64,000 nt of DNA from Mercenaria mercenaria (GCF_021730395.1 NC_069363.1:45561001-45625000), one strand, 5' to 3'; numbered from the stretch's first letter, positions 35,501 through 48,924 are shown. Numbers and translations: made by a program. Notes: a model not told the origin generated them from the sequence alone.

Positions 35501-36810
35501 AATTTTTCTCTTAACACAGGCGATCACCGAACATTGTTTCACAAATAGATAAAAGCAGATACATCATTGAACTTTGATGTAAACTGATGACATATATATA
35601 TATATGAGCAATATTCATTTCTAAAGTTTTAATTTCCTTTTTATTTGTCGGTTGCTGTCGTAGGACAATTATACATAAAGGGTGTGTAAAAAGTTAGTTC
35701 CTATTTTCAACATAGGCTTCATTTTCAAATGAGTAGGCAACTGCCGCTGAAATTTAAACATTTAAACAAGAACGCATATCAGTTTTAGAAAAATCAGTAC
35801 AAATATTATAATTTCCGGACAAACTAGATTCTTTGTCTATAAAACATATATATTTTGAAATCACTCAATTTTGAAAAGGCAGATATTTTCACTGTCCCCA
35901 TCCACTTTATTATACAGTTTACATGTACTGGTCACTTAAATAAATTCATGATTTTGACTAAAGTAGCTTATAGATCTTTTTCATCAGAAAATGAAAACGT
36001 TCAATCAATATTAGTTACGAAACGTAAAAACGAAAATTAAGATATTCAACAGCTTGATTTTATCCGAAATAGCATTATCCAAACTTGGCACACATTTTAA
36101 ATGTGATATCTAGCTTACGGTCTACATGCCAAATTGCATTTGATGGCATTCATGTATTCTAAACAGGTTTGACAATAACAATGCAAGACGTGCAACAAAA
36201 TTCATTCGACACTTTTCGGTTAAATAGGGTAACAAAAACGAATTTACTACACACCCTTTAAAAAGTTTAAAGAAAAGAATATGCTCGGTTTTCACTTTTT
36301 ATGAAGCATTTTATAGATATCGATACATATTTGGGAAAGGACGTCGTGTTTCTATTATGTGTCTTCATGGCATGGTTTTGTTTAAAAATACACACTTCAT
36401 GAAGGTTCAGGATATAACTTCTCAATTTATTACTCCGAAATCTCCAGTTGAGATTAAAAACAAGTGTTTTATACATGTAATACAAACTCACAATTCCTGG
36501 TAGTTATGAATTATTAAATTTATAAAAATGCCAGTAATTGTATGTTCGAGGGAAACGTGTTTAATACATGTATATATATCATCCGGTCATTATCTCAATT
36601 TCATTAAACATCAAAGAATTTCATCCCGTGCGTGTTTCTTAATTGCTAATGATTAAGTCGCTTCCTCAAATAACATCTTTAGACTGTTCAACGGCCATGG
36701 TATAAACCTTTGAAATGTCTTTTTCCACATGATAATTGGTAACAATTTAACATTCGACTGTTCTAAGAACATAAATCATAAAAATATGTCAGATCTATTC
36801 GTTTCTAAAC
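35501..36810. other. Upstream region of the second EGF receptor gene; no other gene recognised
   Basis: AT-rich, with a short TA run at 35590-35604. The promoter of the receptor should be here but no confident element is visible. Confidence 0.35.
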
Positions 36811-38245
36811 TATGAAGTCACTTATGTCAAAATGGAAAAGATTTAATACGTCATTTGTTATATCAATTGCCAATAAATTTTCTTTAATTTTTTTCTTTAA
36901 CAAATTGTGATTTATGCGATCTCCAACAGATTAAACAGAACAGAACAGAACATACGGTTTATTTAGACTTAAGCACAATACTCACCGATTAAAGAAAATT
37001 ATTTAAATGATGATAGAAAATACACATATGAATTTTACAGGTATATAGAGAGAAGTGGCAAAAACTGACTTTTGTCAGAAATAACAGTAGATAAAGGAAA
37101 TGAGCCAATTTGAGACAGCATTTAGATGTGCAGACAAGGATTTGGTGTGATATGTATTGTCAGTATATATACATGTACAATCCTATTTATTTGTCTTTTG
37201 GAAGCATGAAACAAAGTACTACGAAATATACGGAATATTATAAGGATCTCACAGGCTTGTCTGTGTAAGACTCAAAGGATCTTACATGTCTGCTTGTGTA
37301 AGACGGGGTTTTCCCTACCCGAGGGACAGTGTAGAATAAAAAGCGAGCATTAGCGATATTTATTATCCAAGCTATCTCTAGGGTTGAGAAAACAGCTGTC
37401 TTACACTGGCAGGCATGTCAGATATTTTTTCTTGCCTATCACGTTCAAAATAGATAGTGGTGACAAATAGATTTGGGTGTTTCCTGGTATTAATTTTAAA
37501 GTTTAGTGCCAGTACTATGTGACGTCACCTAAGTGCAGACTATTTTGGACAAGGTTTTTAGGGAAAAACAGGGATATTTATCCCTGGTGCGTGCTCGGAC
37601 AAATGTATACTTTTCCCGCTAGGTAGGCAAGAAAAGGGTTTCTCTTCCCGAAGAACAGTGTGAAAATAAAAACCAGGCGTAATCGAGTTTTTTATCCAAG
37701 CTGTCTCGAGCGATGGGAAAACAGCTGTCGGCCAGGCAGACACGAAAGATAATTTTTCTATCCTGTCATGTTAAAATTGACAGATACAGATTTTGGTATT
37801 GTCTGGCAATATGTATAGTTTATGAATCATAAAAGTGCAGGTAATATGTGATGTCAGATAAGTGCACACTTTCATTATAAGGATCTTACATGTTTGCAGT
37901 GCTGGTACTTCGTGACGTAACATAAGTGTTAAAGACAAGGTTTTTTCCTCGGAAAATCTGTCCCTGACGCGCACTCAGACAAATGTTTACTTTCCTAGCA
38001 AGTTAGACTAGAAAAGAATGTAGTGACAGCTTCGTTACTTATCCAGTGGTCGCATAGATATTTAAATAAAGCTATGGCATTGTCTGTTATAATGAATGAA
38101 ACAATACCAGCAGATTATTCCTGATTGATGCAAAATTTGAATGCAAGAAAAACATACTTTAATTTGAATATAAGATACTGTATTTTTAAATGCTGTTGGG
38201 GTCACCATTTAACCCGTTTCTAATCCACTCCGAACATGAAGTTCA
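36810..38245. repeat. Segmental duplication, copy 2 (left part), with an internal ~320-bp tandem
   Basis: Counterpart of 15385-16895 (shared blocks listed there). Within this copy, a unit beginning ttttttatccaagctgtctc, with ggaaaacagctgtc, is present twice (about 37365 and 37687), while copy 1 has it once. The duplication therefore changed after it formed. Confidence 0.8.
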
Positions 38246-38564
38246 AGAAAATGAAAAAAAAGTCGAACACACAAACTGCAAAATCAGCTAAAAAACGAGA
38301 CCCCAAATTGTACTGGCGGTGTATGATCTAAGTTTCCATGACAAATTCTGTCATTTTATTATTTCATTATGAATATGCTACCTACATGTCAAACATACAC
38401 GTGTCATGTGATTTCAGCAAATAAATTGCAAAGGAAATAAGGAAAACAGCTGTACAGAGCAAAACAAACTGTGGACTATTTGAATCCACCATTATGCGGT
38501 AATTTTTCTCGCGCTATTTTCCTATTTTTGTCTGTATGCCTAGTGTCTAATAATATTGTCGCTT

Positions 38565-38860
38565 CCCGTTCTATATTTATCAATGTTTACAAAAGTAAAT
38601 CGTTGCAATGTTTTATAAAATAGTAGCAGTAAAACTGCGAAAACACGAATGCTCCTGTAATTCTGGAAACTAGACACTGATCAACTATTAAGTTTCATGT
38701 AAATATGTGAAACCATGGAGGCATTTTGCCTTTAAGTGATAAATTATTTTAAAAAGTCACAAATCATCACAATGTGTGGGTTAGTCGCTTTAATAGTAAT
38801 TTTATAAGTACTCCGACATGATTGCATAATTAATAATCTGGATATATTATATTGAAGGTT
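38565..38860. repeat. Segmental duplication, copy 2 (right part)
   Basis: Counterpart of 23428-23700. Only about 320 bp separate it from the left part of copy 2. Confidence 0.8.
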
Positions 38861-39289
38861 TAAGAATTTTTTTATTTTACGACTAAAGCAAACATTGTGG
38901 ATATTTTATTACACAATCATCAGCCATTATGTATTAATAACAACTATTAAGGCTAGCCTAGCAAGGTCTGAATATTTGGCCGTTGCGTTTACATATGATT
39001 GAGTGTCTGGTCTGTCGTCTGATAATGGTGTAATAATGTTTAAAAAGCATGCACCCTGCATAAACATCAACGTTTGTTCGAAATACCTAAATTTGCCCAA
39101 CGAAATGTCCCAAGGAACAAATAAGATAAATAAACTAAATAATTTTTATCCCAGCGGAAGAAATAGTATCCCCTATGCAGTGACTGCAAATTACTTTAGA
39201 GTATTTTAAAATACTCTTACTTATTGTGCAGACTAGTTGTCAGTCTTGTTAATTCCAACTAAATCAAGGGTCATTTCTCCAGTACAACA

Positions 39290-39670
39290 ATCACTGTTTC
39301 CACAAAAAAAGTTTTTTTACGCAATTTTAGTTATTCAAGGACCATAACTCCAGAGCATCAAAGACAATCCAGCTGGTTATGAAGATTGGCTGAGATACCC
39401 ATAAACATTTTGATCCCGCTAAGTGAGCATTGGATAAGAACTGCTCAAGTTAGAGAACGGACACACTGAGGATAACAATATTTAGTAATGCGAGGGCCAT
39501 GACTTCAGACCTTCTCAAATAATCCAGTTGTTTATCGAACTTGGTCCAGATATAATGTCTATAAACATTGTGACAAGTTTGGTTAATATGGGATGAGAAA
39601 TACTCAAGTAAGAGAGCGGACAACCTTAGCTGACACCGCAGGTGTTCACATAATACGTCCGGTTTCTAGC
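39290..39670 (+). mobile_element. Hairpin-type element remnant with two ~155-bp cores
   Basis: Two diverged units (gaccataactccagag..aatccagctggttatgaa..acatttt, and ggccatgacttcagacc..aatccagttgtttatcgaa..acattgtg), each ending agagagcgga or agagaacgga. It finishes cacataatacgtcc, the first half of the ATACGTCCC terminal hairpin seen at 33457; the second half has decayed. Confidence 0.55.
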
Positions 39671-40935
39671 TTTCAAGATTTTTCAAAAATATCAATTTTG
39701 ACTCGTATCATTTAAGTGTATTTTGACTGCTCATAGTGTAATTTAGCTTAAATATCTTTACTCAGCTTTTTACCATACCCTTGTGTGTCTAACATTTTTA
39801 AGTAGGTACTCCGGGTAAATGAAAATGATAAACAATGATAAACATGTATATTATTTGAAGTAAATCAACATTTAGCGATTCTTACAGTTCTAATTTCACT
39901 TTCAATTTGAAATGTCGCAGTTATTTGAAATGTACATGCTAAAAGACATCATCAGAAGATCTACAGAAAAATGGAGGGTGAATTTCTGCAGAGAGCATGT
40001 GTTTGGAAATATATATTTTGGATCTTTTTGCATTTTATTACATATGGCTCCACTTGTACTGGGATCATTGTTATATTATCTAGTTGGAAAACGGATTTTA
40101 GTTCTTTGTTCCGTACTGTCGGCTAGAGCGGCGATGAACATGATAATTATAAAGATATTGCACAATCAAATACGTATGTTTAATGATCAAATCTTTGTCA
40201 CCGAGGTACACAAACCTTATAGAGATTAATCTTTGGTATTGATAGCATTCCTGTAGAAGTTATTAACAATAATTCAGTCATTTTCCGACTTCGTGGACTA
40301 AATCTATAATAAGTCATATACCTAAATAATCTATTACCATATTGAGATATCTGCAAAAATGACAAAGACCATAACATGTACAAACTTTATTGGTTTTTAT
40401 TACATAATCAACCTAAATTTATGCTAATTTATGAATTGAGCAAAATGGATTTAGAAAAGGTCGCAGCAGTGCGCATCATATCTTGTCTTTTTGAAACATT
40501 ATTGATACAAAACAGAAAGATAGATTGTCAGGATATTAAGCATTTATCGATTTTAAGAAAACACATGGTACACTTTGGAAACAATTGTATGGTATTGGTG
40601 TCTGTTGCAAGTTGTTGTATACAGTTAGGTCTTTGTATCTGTCAGTTTTGTCATATGTTTTAGTCAGTGTAACGCTTAGTGCCTTAACCCTTCTTATCAC
40701 TAAATGTAAACGCTTGTTTGGCGTTCCATATGATGTAGATAATTGTACGAGTTAAGGACAAATATTATCATTTTAGTACTGCGACTCATCCTATAAGCAA
40801 TAGCTTATTTCTTTTGAAATAACAGTGTATGCCTTTAATGTGATCATAATAACCGTTAAAGAAGTGTCACAAAAGTATGAGATATTTTGCTACGTAGTAA
40901 TTATATTAGATAGACCTGTATAGTTTACAGGTGTG
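39671..40935. other. No gene supported
   Basis: Two neighbouring plus-strand open frames (39912-40229, 105 codons; 40376-40663, 95 codons) are hydrophobic but match no family I know and lack convincing splice sites. The 3' continuation of the VWDE-like gene would be expected on the minus strand here, but no exon could be found. Confidence 0.35.
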
Positions 40936-40939
40936 TTAC

Positions 40940-43900
40940 CTTGAGAACAATATGGTGGCCATTCTTACTATCAGGCAAAGCATCTTGACACTCGGAATCA
41001 AAAACGTGAAGAGGTTCGGCTGAACCGAAATGGTTTCCGTCATTACTGATTGCAATGTCGTATCTAGTAGAAAATACAATATTTTGTGATGTTGACCGTT
41101 TATTTCTTTCCTCAGGTGCGCAACATTGGCCTGTGAATATGTTTTCATATTCCCCAGCGTTAGCAGTTTCTGTTATATTTTCCTCTGTGCCATCTATGTA
41201 TGTCTAAATGAGGAAAAAAGACGCCATATCAGTGTTTTGTAGTTATTGTTATATCGTTATATTATATACATGAATATCACGCCATAGAGGATGTTATCTT
41301 CTAGCAATTGATGGCAGACTGCAATATTATTGCTTGGTTAAATGCGTTGCTGCCAAATGGTTTTCTTAAAATTTTTATTCATTTTCACCACAGCTGTCTT
41401 AAAGTGCCATGTTGCGACCGCACGAAATGTCCCAGTACTGCAACCTGGCGTAGTTATACTCCCTGCTCCTTGGAATAATAATCCAATCAATATCTGTTAA
41501 ACGGAATTAGCTAAAACCGATGGTAGTGGGCATTGGGTTGTTGCATTTTGCATTACATCTTATGGATAGATTAAGAAAACCGAGTTTGCTAATATTTTGC
41601 TTGGTTAAATTTTATTCACTCAAAGGATCTTATTACAGCAGGTGCGTGTATTATCGACTGTCTACAGTTATCGACAGTAATATATATTTACTTATTTATG
41701 AACATGATTAAGTATTATTCTTTTAATCATACATCCAGGATTTTTATAGATTGATAATAAGCCGACATTTCTAAGAAAATTACATTAACCCGCTGATGTA
41801 GATAAAACGAAACAGTATCTTTTATCATTTGTATCATTATTTGACGTGCTTTCACATGTGACAGTATGATCATCTATTTTTCTGAAAGTTTTAATCCATT
41901 TAGTTTTATTCTTTAAGCTAAATAAACTGCTCTAATAATTATAAAATTGCTCACATAATCGTTACATTTTTTGTAAAGATAGAACTGAAAACATACTATT
42001 ACACCGGAAATCGCACATGTAAAGTTTGGCAAGAGATAGGCTGTCCTCACGAAGAAACAGTTACAGCCATCACCGTCCGTAAGATTACACAATCCTCCTC
42101 CCTCTAGGTCATCAATAGTAACTGGATCACGCTCATCTATACTACAATCGGCACCTTTGTAGTGGTCATCACATTCGCAATCACCTGTTCCATATACAAA
42201 CAGGTAAGTACATTTCATTTTTAAGTAACTATGCTTTGCTAACGTCACTCTTACAATAAAGTTGACATATAAAATTGTGAGTCTATTTTATAAGGAGTTT
42301 TGAGAACGTTACAGTTGCTGTTTATCTGAAAAAGAGTGACCTTTAGTATCAGTTCGTGACCAGCAACAAATATATTTTGACTGATCAAATGGAGTACGTT
42401 TATATGGCATATATGCAAAGCTTTTTAAAGGATATTGTAAGTAGTACAATCAAGTGCTGTAATTTACCTAATTATATCATTTAAGTGAGTTATTTAATTT
42501 TTAAAGGATATTTCCCAATATTTTCGACGGTCAGTTTACAGATGCACCAAAATTTCATAAACTACTTACTCGTAGATACATACCTTGATCTGAACATTTT
42601 CCATTTTGACTGCAATTTCCAGGGCACGAGTTTTTGATGAAAACTTCAACTTTGTCTGTATTGTTAGCAGTATACACCGGGTCACGTATGAGTGTTGCTT
42701 GAGCAACTGTGTTCATCGCATCAACATGCACATCAGCAAGAGATAAGTCATTACCTACCTGAATGAAATATGTAGATTAATGACTTTACCCGACAGCAGT
42801 CGGTAAATCTATAACATATGCAATCCAATAAATGTGTATATACATATGCACATGAAAAGCGTTTGTCATCACTGAGGACGGCATGTCAGATGACTTGATA
42901 ACAATCACAAGAGAATCATTCAAAAACGACTATTATTGAAGAAATGTTACTTCTCAAATCCTTGTACATCTTTCTGATAAAAGTATTTTGTCATGTTATC
43001 CACCCAGTAGTAGAGAACGTGGTACAATTTCTCAGAAGTTTTGCTTTCATTTCTATAAAAATAATACTCTACGTAATTACCTTTTTTTCTGCAGGATTTT
43101 AGCCGCTTCAAAATGTGACTAATACATCAATGCACAAACTCTCAAGTGACTTTCAAAATATATATTATATCGATACGAATTATTTAAGACAATTTGCATG
43201 TGATTTAAGTCTGGACAAAACATTCAAAAGACTACATAAGTAAATGCTTGCACAGCGTGGGAATACACTAACCATTACTTCAAAAATGCATTGTTCTAGA
43301 ACTGCATCTACACCTCCACCTGGGATGGAATCAGAAAGTTCCGACACAACGTGTGAGTTGTTCACAACATGTCCACAATGCCCCCTAGCTTCCGATTCAC
43401 TTACATTCTGCACTGCTGCTCCACGTCGCTAAAATATGAAACAGAACTAGTGAATCCCCACCGTCTTTACAATGCTCCTTTGCTATTTTGACCAACTGGA
43501 CGTATATTCTGTTGAATTATGTTTTCGATTGACAATAGATATTTTTATGTAAAAGCGGTAAAACTGATTCAGTAAACCAAAATGAGAATTTCTATCAAAG
43601 TCGATTTTAGTTTAGGCCCGTTTTATATCTGATGATAATTACTGTACATTGAATATTTAGTTCGAGCAGTTTATTTTTATCATTCATCCATATGGTCTCG
43701 AGAAGACAACACGCCAGGAATCATTTCTACTAGTTTAAAAGCATAATTATTATTTTTAATTTCATTTGATTTGAAAAATCTTCATGTTCTCTCTATATCA
43801 TTTAGTTGCAAATAAATACAGTACTGCGGTTGTCCGTATATCTGCATGTACGTTTCGCCAGACAATTCCTGAACGCTGATCAGGAACTTTGAAATGATGA

Positions 43901-46900
43901 CGTCCGTCTTCAGCAAACTAAACACCGTTGAACTTACTTGAACGAGGTGATTTTCTTTTTCTGGTGCATTTATCAACTTCAAAAGTCTATCTGATTCCCT
44001 CCTGTGTTTGTATCGTCCATGTACCACCTTCTTAACATTGCGAGTACTCCGTTTCTTTCTTGATATTATGTTACACATACGACTTGTTAGAGTTGGATTT
44101 GTCAATTCACAGTCAAGATATTGTGTTGGTGAGCAAAGCGCCTTAGCAACTCGTTTTGAAGTGACACTTATATTTGTTTGAATAGCTTGTTCACAAACAC
44201 AGTACATAGCATTAATATTACCCCAGCGCTTTAGCTTTTTGTCATTCAATGATGTGAAAAGATTTTCATCTTTTTTCAATCTGGAAATTGAAATGTTTTA
44301 ATTTTTAGTTTTCTTACATAGGCATATTTCAAAAGAAATGTGATAACAAAAAAAATACATGTATAAGCATAAAAAGACATACAATTTGATGACTAATGTT
44401 TAAAAGATTTTGCTTAGTTTTTTATGTAACTCTCGCATACTTAACTTGCGTTTGCAATTAATTTACTCATACTTGCAAAACCATCTGGCATGTGTTGCTG
44501 GCTACCAATAGATAATCTTTTGCATTTATAATAATTGGTAAAAATATATATGTACCATTATAGTTTATGCAGTCTTCATATAACAGATAAGAAGATCATT
44601 TGCAAACATAACACTTTACAGATTTGAAAGGCATCGACAAAAATGAAAGCAGTCTCGTTCTAATGTAATTAAATTATAAGAGGTAATAAAATGTGCAATA
44701 CGTCTCATAAACTCAAGCAATAGCTACAGCATTAAAACTAAAATTTGATTGACTATATAATGTAGAGATAGTACCTAAAATTTTGAATTATAAAAAACAA
44801 CTGAAACAAAAAACATTGATTGCTTATATATAACATTTACGACCGGAAATAATATTTTAGTCTTTACTCGATCATTTGGAAGCATGTTGCTTAAGATTTT
44901 CAGACTATGTAATTTTCATGTAGCTGTTTTTGCAGATAGTCCTACCTTTCAAGTCATTGACAAATTTTAATAAAGCCAATTATTACTGGATTATTGCGGG
45001 AAGAACTTATCTCAGTGCAAAAAAGTTGTCAGATACATCCATATTGTATGACATAAGAAAATGTTTTCAGTTTAATAAAATAAATTCATACTTACTTTTT
45101 AAGCTTAAATTTAGATAAAACGTTATCATATCACTCATCATATATAAAAGCAAGAAGAGAATCTCCAGTATTTACCATGAAAATGGACATTACATTGAAA
45201 TGACATATCACTAAGGTTTGAACTATACAACTACTTCGTAGTTCCTTTTAACTAGTGTCAAACATGTGTATAGATACATGCAAGGTAGGACTATTGTTGA
45301 GTGATTGATTTAATCTCTAGTACTATATCTATATAATGTCAGTGAACCAGAAATAATAATTGGGCATGTGTCTTTAAAGGTTATTTCTTGTTTATTTACA
45401 AAGTATATCAAATTCACTAAAGTAAAACGTAATAAAAAACGCACAAAATGAATCGTACATGTATAACTAATCCACTCCCGGTTGCAAATAACAAAGATCC
45501 AATGAAATATTTTATACAAGTCTTTAAAGGGAAAGGCAATGTTGTTCTTAAGTTAATTTCGCCTGCCAGGATTTCTTAAATCATTTAACGAAGTGAAATA
45601 ATTTTCAAAAGCGGATTAAAAATGGGAAAGTTAAGAGCAATTAAATATTTGATTTAAATGGTGGCCATTTTGTATCCATGGCAACAAAAAACATGATGGC
45701 GGATTTATTACATTTATACACACTGCTTGAACCGTATTTACTTATTTCTGCAAAATTATTTCTGTAATTTGTCCAGCTATGATGAAATAAATTACTATGT
45801 TTTACATCTTAACACTCAAGAAACATATCAAATTAATCTATTTAAAAGGTTATTTGCTCAATAAAGAATTCAGTAGTGTGTAAAGACGTCATAAACTGCC
45901 TTTATAACACGCCAATTTCATGAATTTTAAACTGCCATATCTTTCTCAATAATGGTCCGATTTTAAAAATTCTTTCACTGTTATGAAAGGCTTGAAAATG
46001 GCTTTCATATAAAATTAACATATTGTCAGGCATTCCTTGTCCTTTAAATAAACAAAATGTATAATTGAGAAGGAAATGTTTAGACATGCTTATATTATAT
46101 TTTAGAAACCTGTAACACAGTATAGATTTTTTTTCTGGTTTGATGCGCTGCTCAATTACCAAGAGAATTTCAAAGTTGGTTATTGGGAAGCATGCGTAAA
46201 GAAAATTGGCTCTTTGTCAGGATTTGGATACTCAGACCATGTTACATATCTAGATCCTGTTATCGTGCTTAAAGGTGGATAATCAGATTTAGGCCATGTA
46301 ACGGATTTGTTCGAAACTTTAGCATCTGATCATTTACACTCATTTATGTTCACTTAACACTTAATACAAATTAGATTTTCACTGGAGGTATTTTTAAAAT
46401 TTCATTTTCCTATCCTGGTTGTCCAACCAAGATAGAGTTATTTTATCATAAGTATAAATTTGATAAACATACTTTGCCTAAGGAAATGTATAAATATAAG
46501 ACATATTGTAATATATTTGTAAAATATTTGCATTAAAATTATGTATTTAGATGGAATTCATTAGAAACGCAAGTTTGAAAAATTATTATTACCTCCCTTT
46601 GCCTATCTTGGTTGCGCAACCAAGATAGATTGGAAATAAATGAATTCAGAAGCTACACACAGCTTTTAAACTTGCATTTTGGTTCAGATTGTTCAATAGT
46701 TGATATGTCTATCAAATGCAAATGTAAAACTAGACATTGTATCGAAATAAAAAGAAATACCCAGCTTTTTATATACTTTCATATTAAAGGGGAGTAATTA
46801 CAAAATTTTATAAAAATAATAAAATATACATTTCAAATAGGAATCTAACTGTATGTAATCGGTCTTTTTGTTCCTTAAATAATTCTCTACCAGAATATAC

Positions 46901-47925
46901 AAAAAGTAAAAAATGTCATTAAATGTTGTTTAAATGTGATTGACCACCTTTAAGATATTTTGTGGTTGATATATATAGTAACAGATTAGACATAACAGAT
47001 CCTAGATTTCTTAATTTTGGGAGGTTTTTGAAAAGGAAACATAACAGAAAAAATAAAGTAAAATTGGTCATGAGATACATAGTATATTAAGCCTAGTTTT
47101 CAAATTTTAGCTCTTAATTCGCCGTGCAGAAATATAGGGCATCTGAAAGTGCTTTATCACAGAAAATATTATCAGCTGTACATACGTAAATTAGGTGTCG
47201 TGAATTTGACCTCGAGTATTTGAATCGTCTGATAATACCCTGACATCAGTGAATACCTGCTTGTAGGTTAAGAATTGGTTTGGCTTGTCATACGCTATAT
47301 GATACAATACGGACAAGATAATTATAAGTATAGTGCGTTTTATTCGACCTCGCGGGGCGGAGTTAATCTCTGACTTATGCAAATAATGGTAATCTCATAA
47401 AACGAGCAAAATAGGTAGAGCAATATAATTGTTTAAATTCCGTAATCTTCGGTAACCAACGACTAAAATTCAACGCTACTTTGGTTACATGTACTACATA
47501 CCCTGCACAATATTGTAATGGACCGTCGCGAAACTCCGCCCCGCTAGGTCACATAAAATGCACTATATAGTGTGAACTAAAAAAAGATTTTCAAGACATT
47601 TATGTCCGGAAATACACAGATCGACGTTGTCCATATGCAAATAGTATTCCGCAATACAGTATTTTTAAAAGCCAAAATTGTTATACATTTAGTATAAGCA
47701 GACAATGTCACAGCTGCGCGTGAATAAAGAGTAAATATTATTCTTTAAATTGTACCTCCAGCTTCTTGTGAATTCTGTCGGTTTGTAGTAGTGGTTGTTC
47801 TTGTCAAGTGGAATTATACGCCCAGTTCTTGTAGTTAAATCATTTTCTTGATTACCATCCATGTAACCACACAGTCCTTCTGTGTTTGCTGAGTCTTTCG
47901 GTGCCGTCCAATTTACTTCTAATCT
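40940..47925 (-). CDS. VWDE-like (von Willebrand D and EGF domain) gene, partial: six internal exons
   Basis: Six minus-strand exons joined in phase: about 47925-47756, 44280-43938, 43428-43273, 42758-42584, 42184-41997 and 41203-40940. The first holds the end of a vWF type D domain (NTEGLCGYMDGNQENDL .. FTRSW). The second is Cys/Lys-rich. The fourth and fifth form an EGF module (CPGNCSQNGKC, CECDDHYKGADC) followed by LCNLTDGDGCNC. The sixth reads VFSTRYDIAISNDGNHF, the block that follows the EGF in VWDE proteins. By family these are large secreted or membrane-bound multidomain proteins of uncertain role. Neither the N-terminal part nor the many downstream EGF repeats could be found, and the second EGF receptor gene begins only 5.4 kb downstream. 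It is therefore either a gene fragment or one with very long introns. The 5' edge of the first exon is approximate. Confidence 0.75.
41385..41650 (+). repeat. Copy F of the CCGCTTAAGCC dispersed repeat family
   Basis: Landmarks in order: cagctgtcttaaagtgcc, ggaatta..taaaaccgatgg, tgggcattgggttgttgc, cattacatcttatgga, aaaccgagtttgcta, atattttgcttgg, tcaaaggatcttattacag. It lies in the VWDE-like gene between its last two detected exons. Confidence 0.6.
44281..46268. other. Intron of the VWDE-like gene; nothing else recognised
   Basis: AT-rich. A TTAAAGGGAAAGGCAAT motif near 45527 may be the end of another TTAA-type repeat, but no partner end was proven. Short open frames show no domains. Confidence 0.35.
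46273..46949. mobile_element. 677-bp MITE with TTAA target duplication
   Basis: The left end is TTAA then AGGTGGATAATCAGATTT; the right end is AAATGTGATTGACCACCT then TTAA. The ends are inverted repeats (about 14 of 18) and TTAA duplicates flank both sides (46269-46272, 46950-46953), the hallmark of piggyBac-type insertion. No transposase is present. Inside are two related palindromes (46410-46435 imperfect; 46603-46628 a perfect 26-bp palindrome starting CTATCTTGGTTGC). It lies in an intron of the VWDE-like gene. Confidence 0.65.
47329..47567. mobile_element. 239-bp fold-back MITE
   Basis: The left arm TATAGTGCGTTTTATTCGAC, followed by ctcgcggggcggagtt, is repeated inverted at the right as aactccgccccgctagg followed by tcacataaaatgcactata, about 29 of 35 positions. 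A TA target duplication is plausible. It lies 190 bp from the 47756 splice donor of the VWDE-like gene. Confidence 0.65.
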
Positions 47926-48477
47926 TATACATTGTATAATATAGGTTTAAAGTCTTCCACAATGCACAGAATTTAGAGTTAACAGTTTCAAATTGTGAAT
48001 TTTTACTATGACCCACAAGGTGCAGGTGAGTGATTCAGGACCATATTCAGGACCATATGTGTCCTCTTGTTTAAATTGATATCATAAACAATTACAGTGA
48101 ATTCCATATAACTTTGCTTGTTAAAATAAAGAATATTCATTTGAAGGTTTCTGTTTTTTTTTTATTTATTAAAATTATTTAACTTCAGTGTTTGCCTTGA
48201 GTTTGTACCAAATAAATTACACTTGTAGACATAATATGAAAGAAATTGGAGAATATATTTTTCATACTTGTTGACAGCAACCAATTCCTGAAAATTGCAT
48301 TTTAAAGTTGTGGAAGTTGACGAAATGTTGATATGTGAACACATACGCTTAAAGCAGTATGCCTCCAGAGTTGGCTAAAAAATAATCTTTCTTTCAAATT
48401 GAAGTTTGGTCTTATTATGAAGATTAGAATATGAATTTTTGTTTCTAAAATATTTTAAAAGTTCCAAATCAAGCAAA

Positions 48478-48530
48478 AAAATATGACCGCGTCGGGAATC
48501 GAACCCCGGAGCGTCGCGGCAATAAAGACA
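48478..48530 (-). mobile_element. tRNA-like SINE head fragment
   Basis: The minus strand reads ccggggttcgattcccgacgcgg, a B box with its paired T-arm. The A box half is degenerate and no body is recognisable. A tRNA gene cannot be supported. Confidence 0.4.
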
Positions 48531-48924
48531 TAAAAAGTAGTAAAAGCAGCAAATTCTCATGTGTTTCCGTAACATAAAGTTTGTCAGTAATTAAGTTTTA
48601 AAGCCTTTTTAAGAAATAAAGCATTTATTTCAGATATCTAAAAAAAAATATTTTTTTTGTTGTCGAACGATCTGGAGTCATGCTGCTTTAATGCGGCTTA
48701 ATAACGGTATTTGATCTAAACCCTTGGAAAATGTTAGGTACCTGTGACATGCCAATCAAAACGCAAAATGCCACTCAAAAGATTGATTACGATCACCTTT
48801 ATAATCAACTTATGCCATCGGACAGACAGTTAACATCCCATGTTATATTCTGCTGTCTGAAAAGTAAGACAATTCTTTGAAGTCCGTTTGATGAATCACT
48901 TGATACATAAAACACAAAAAAATC

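Noticed and set aside
39912-40663. Two hydrophobic plus-strand open frames
   Set aside because: No family resemblance, no convincing splice joins, and Cys/Leu/Ile-rich composition consistent with chance.
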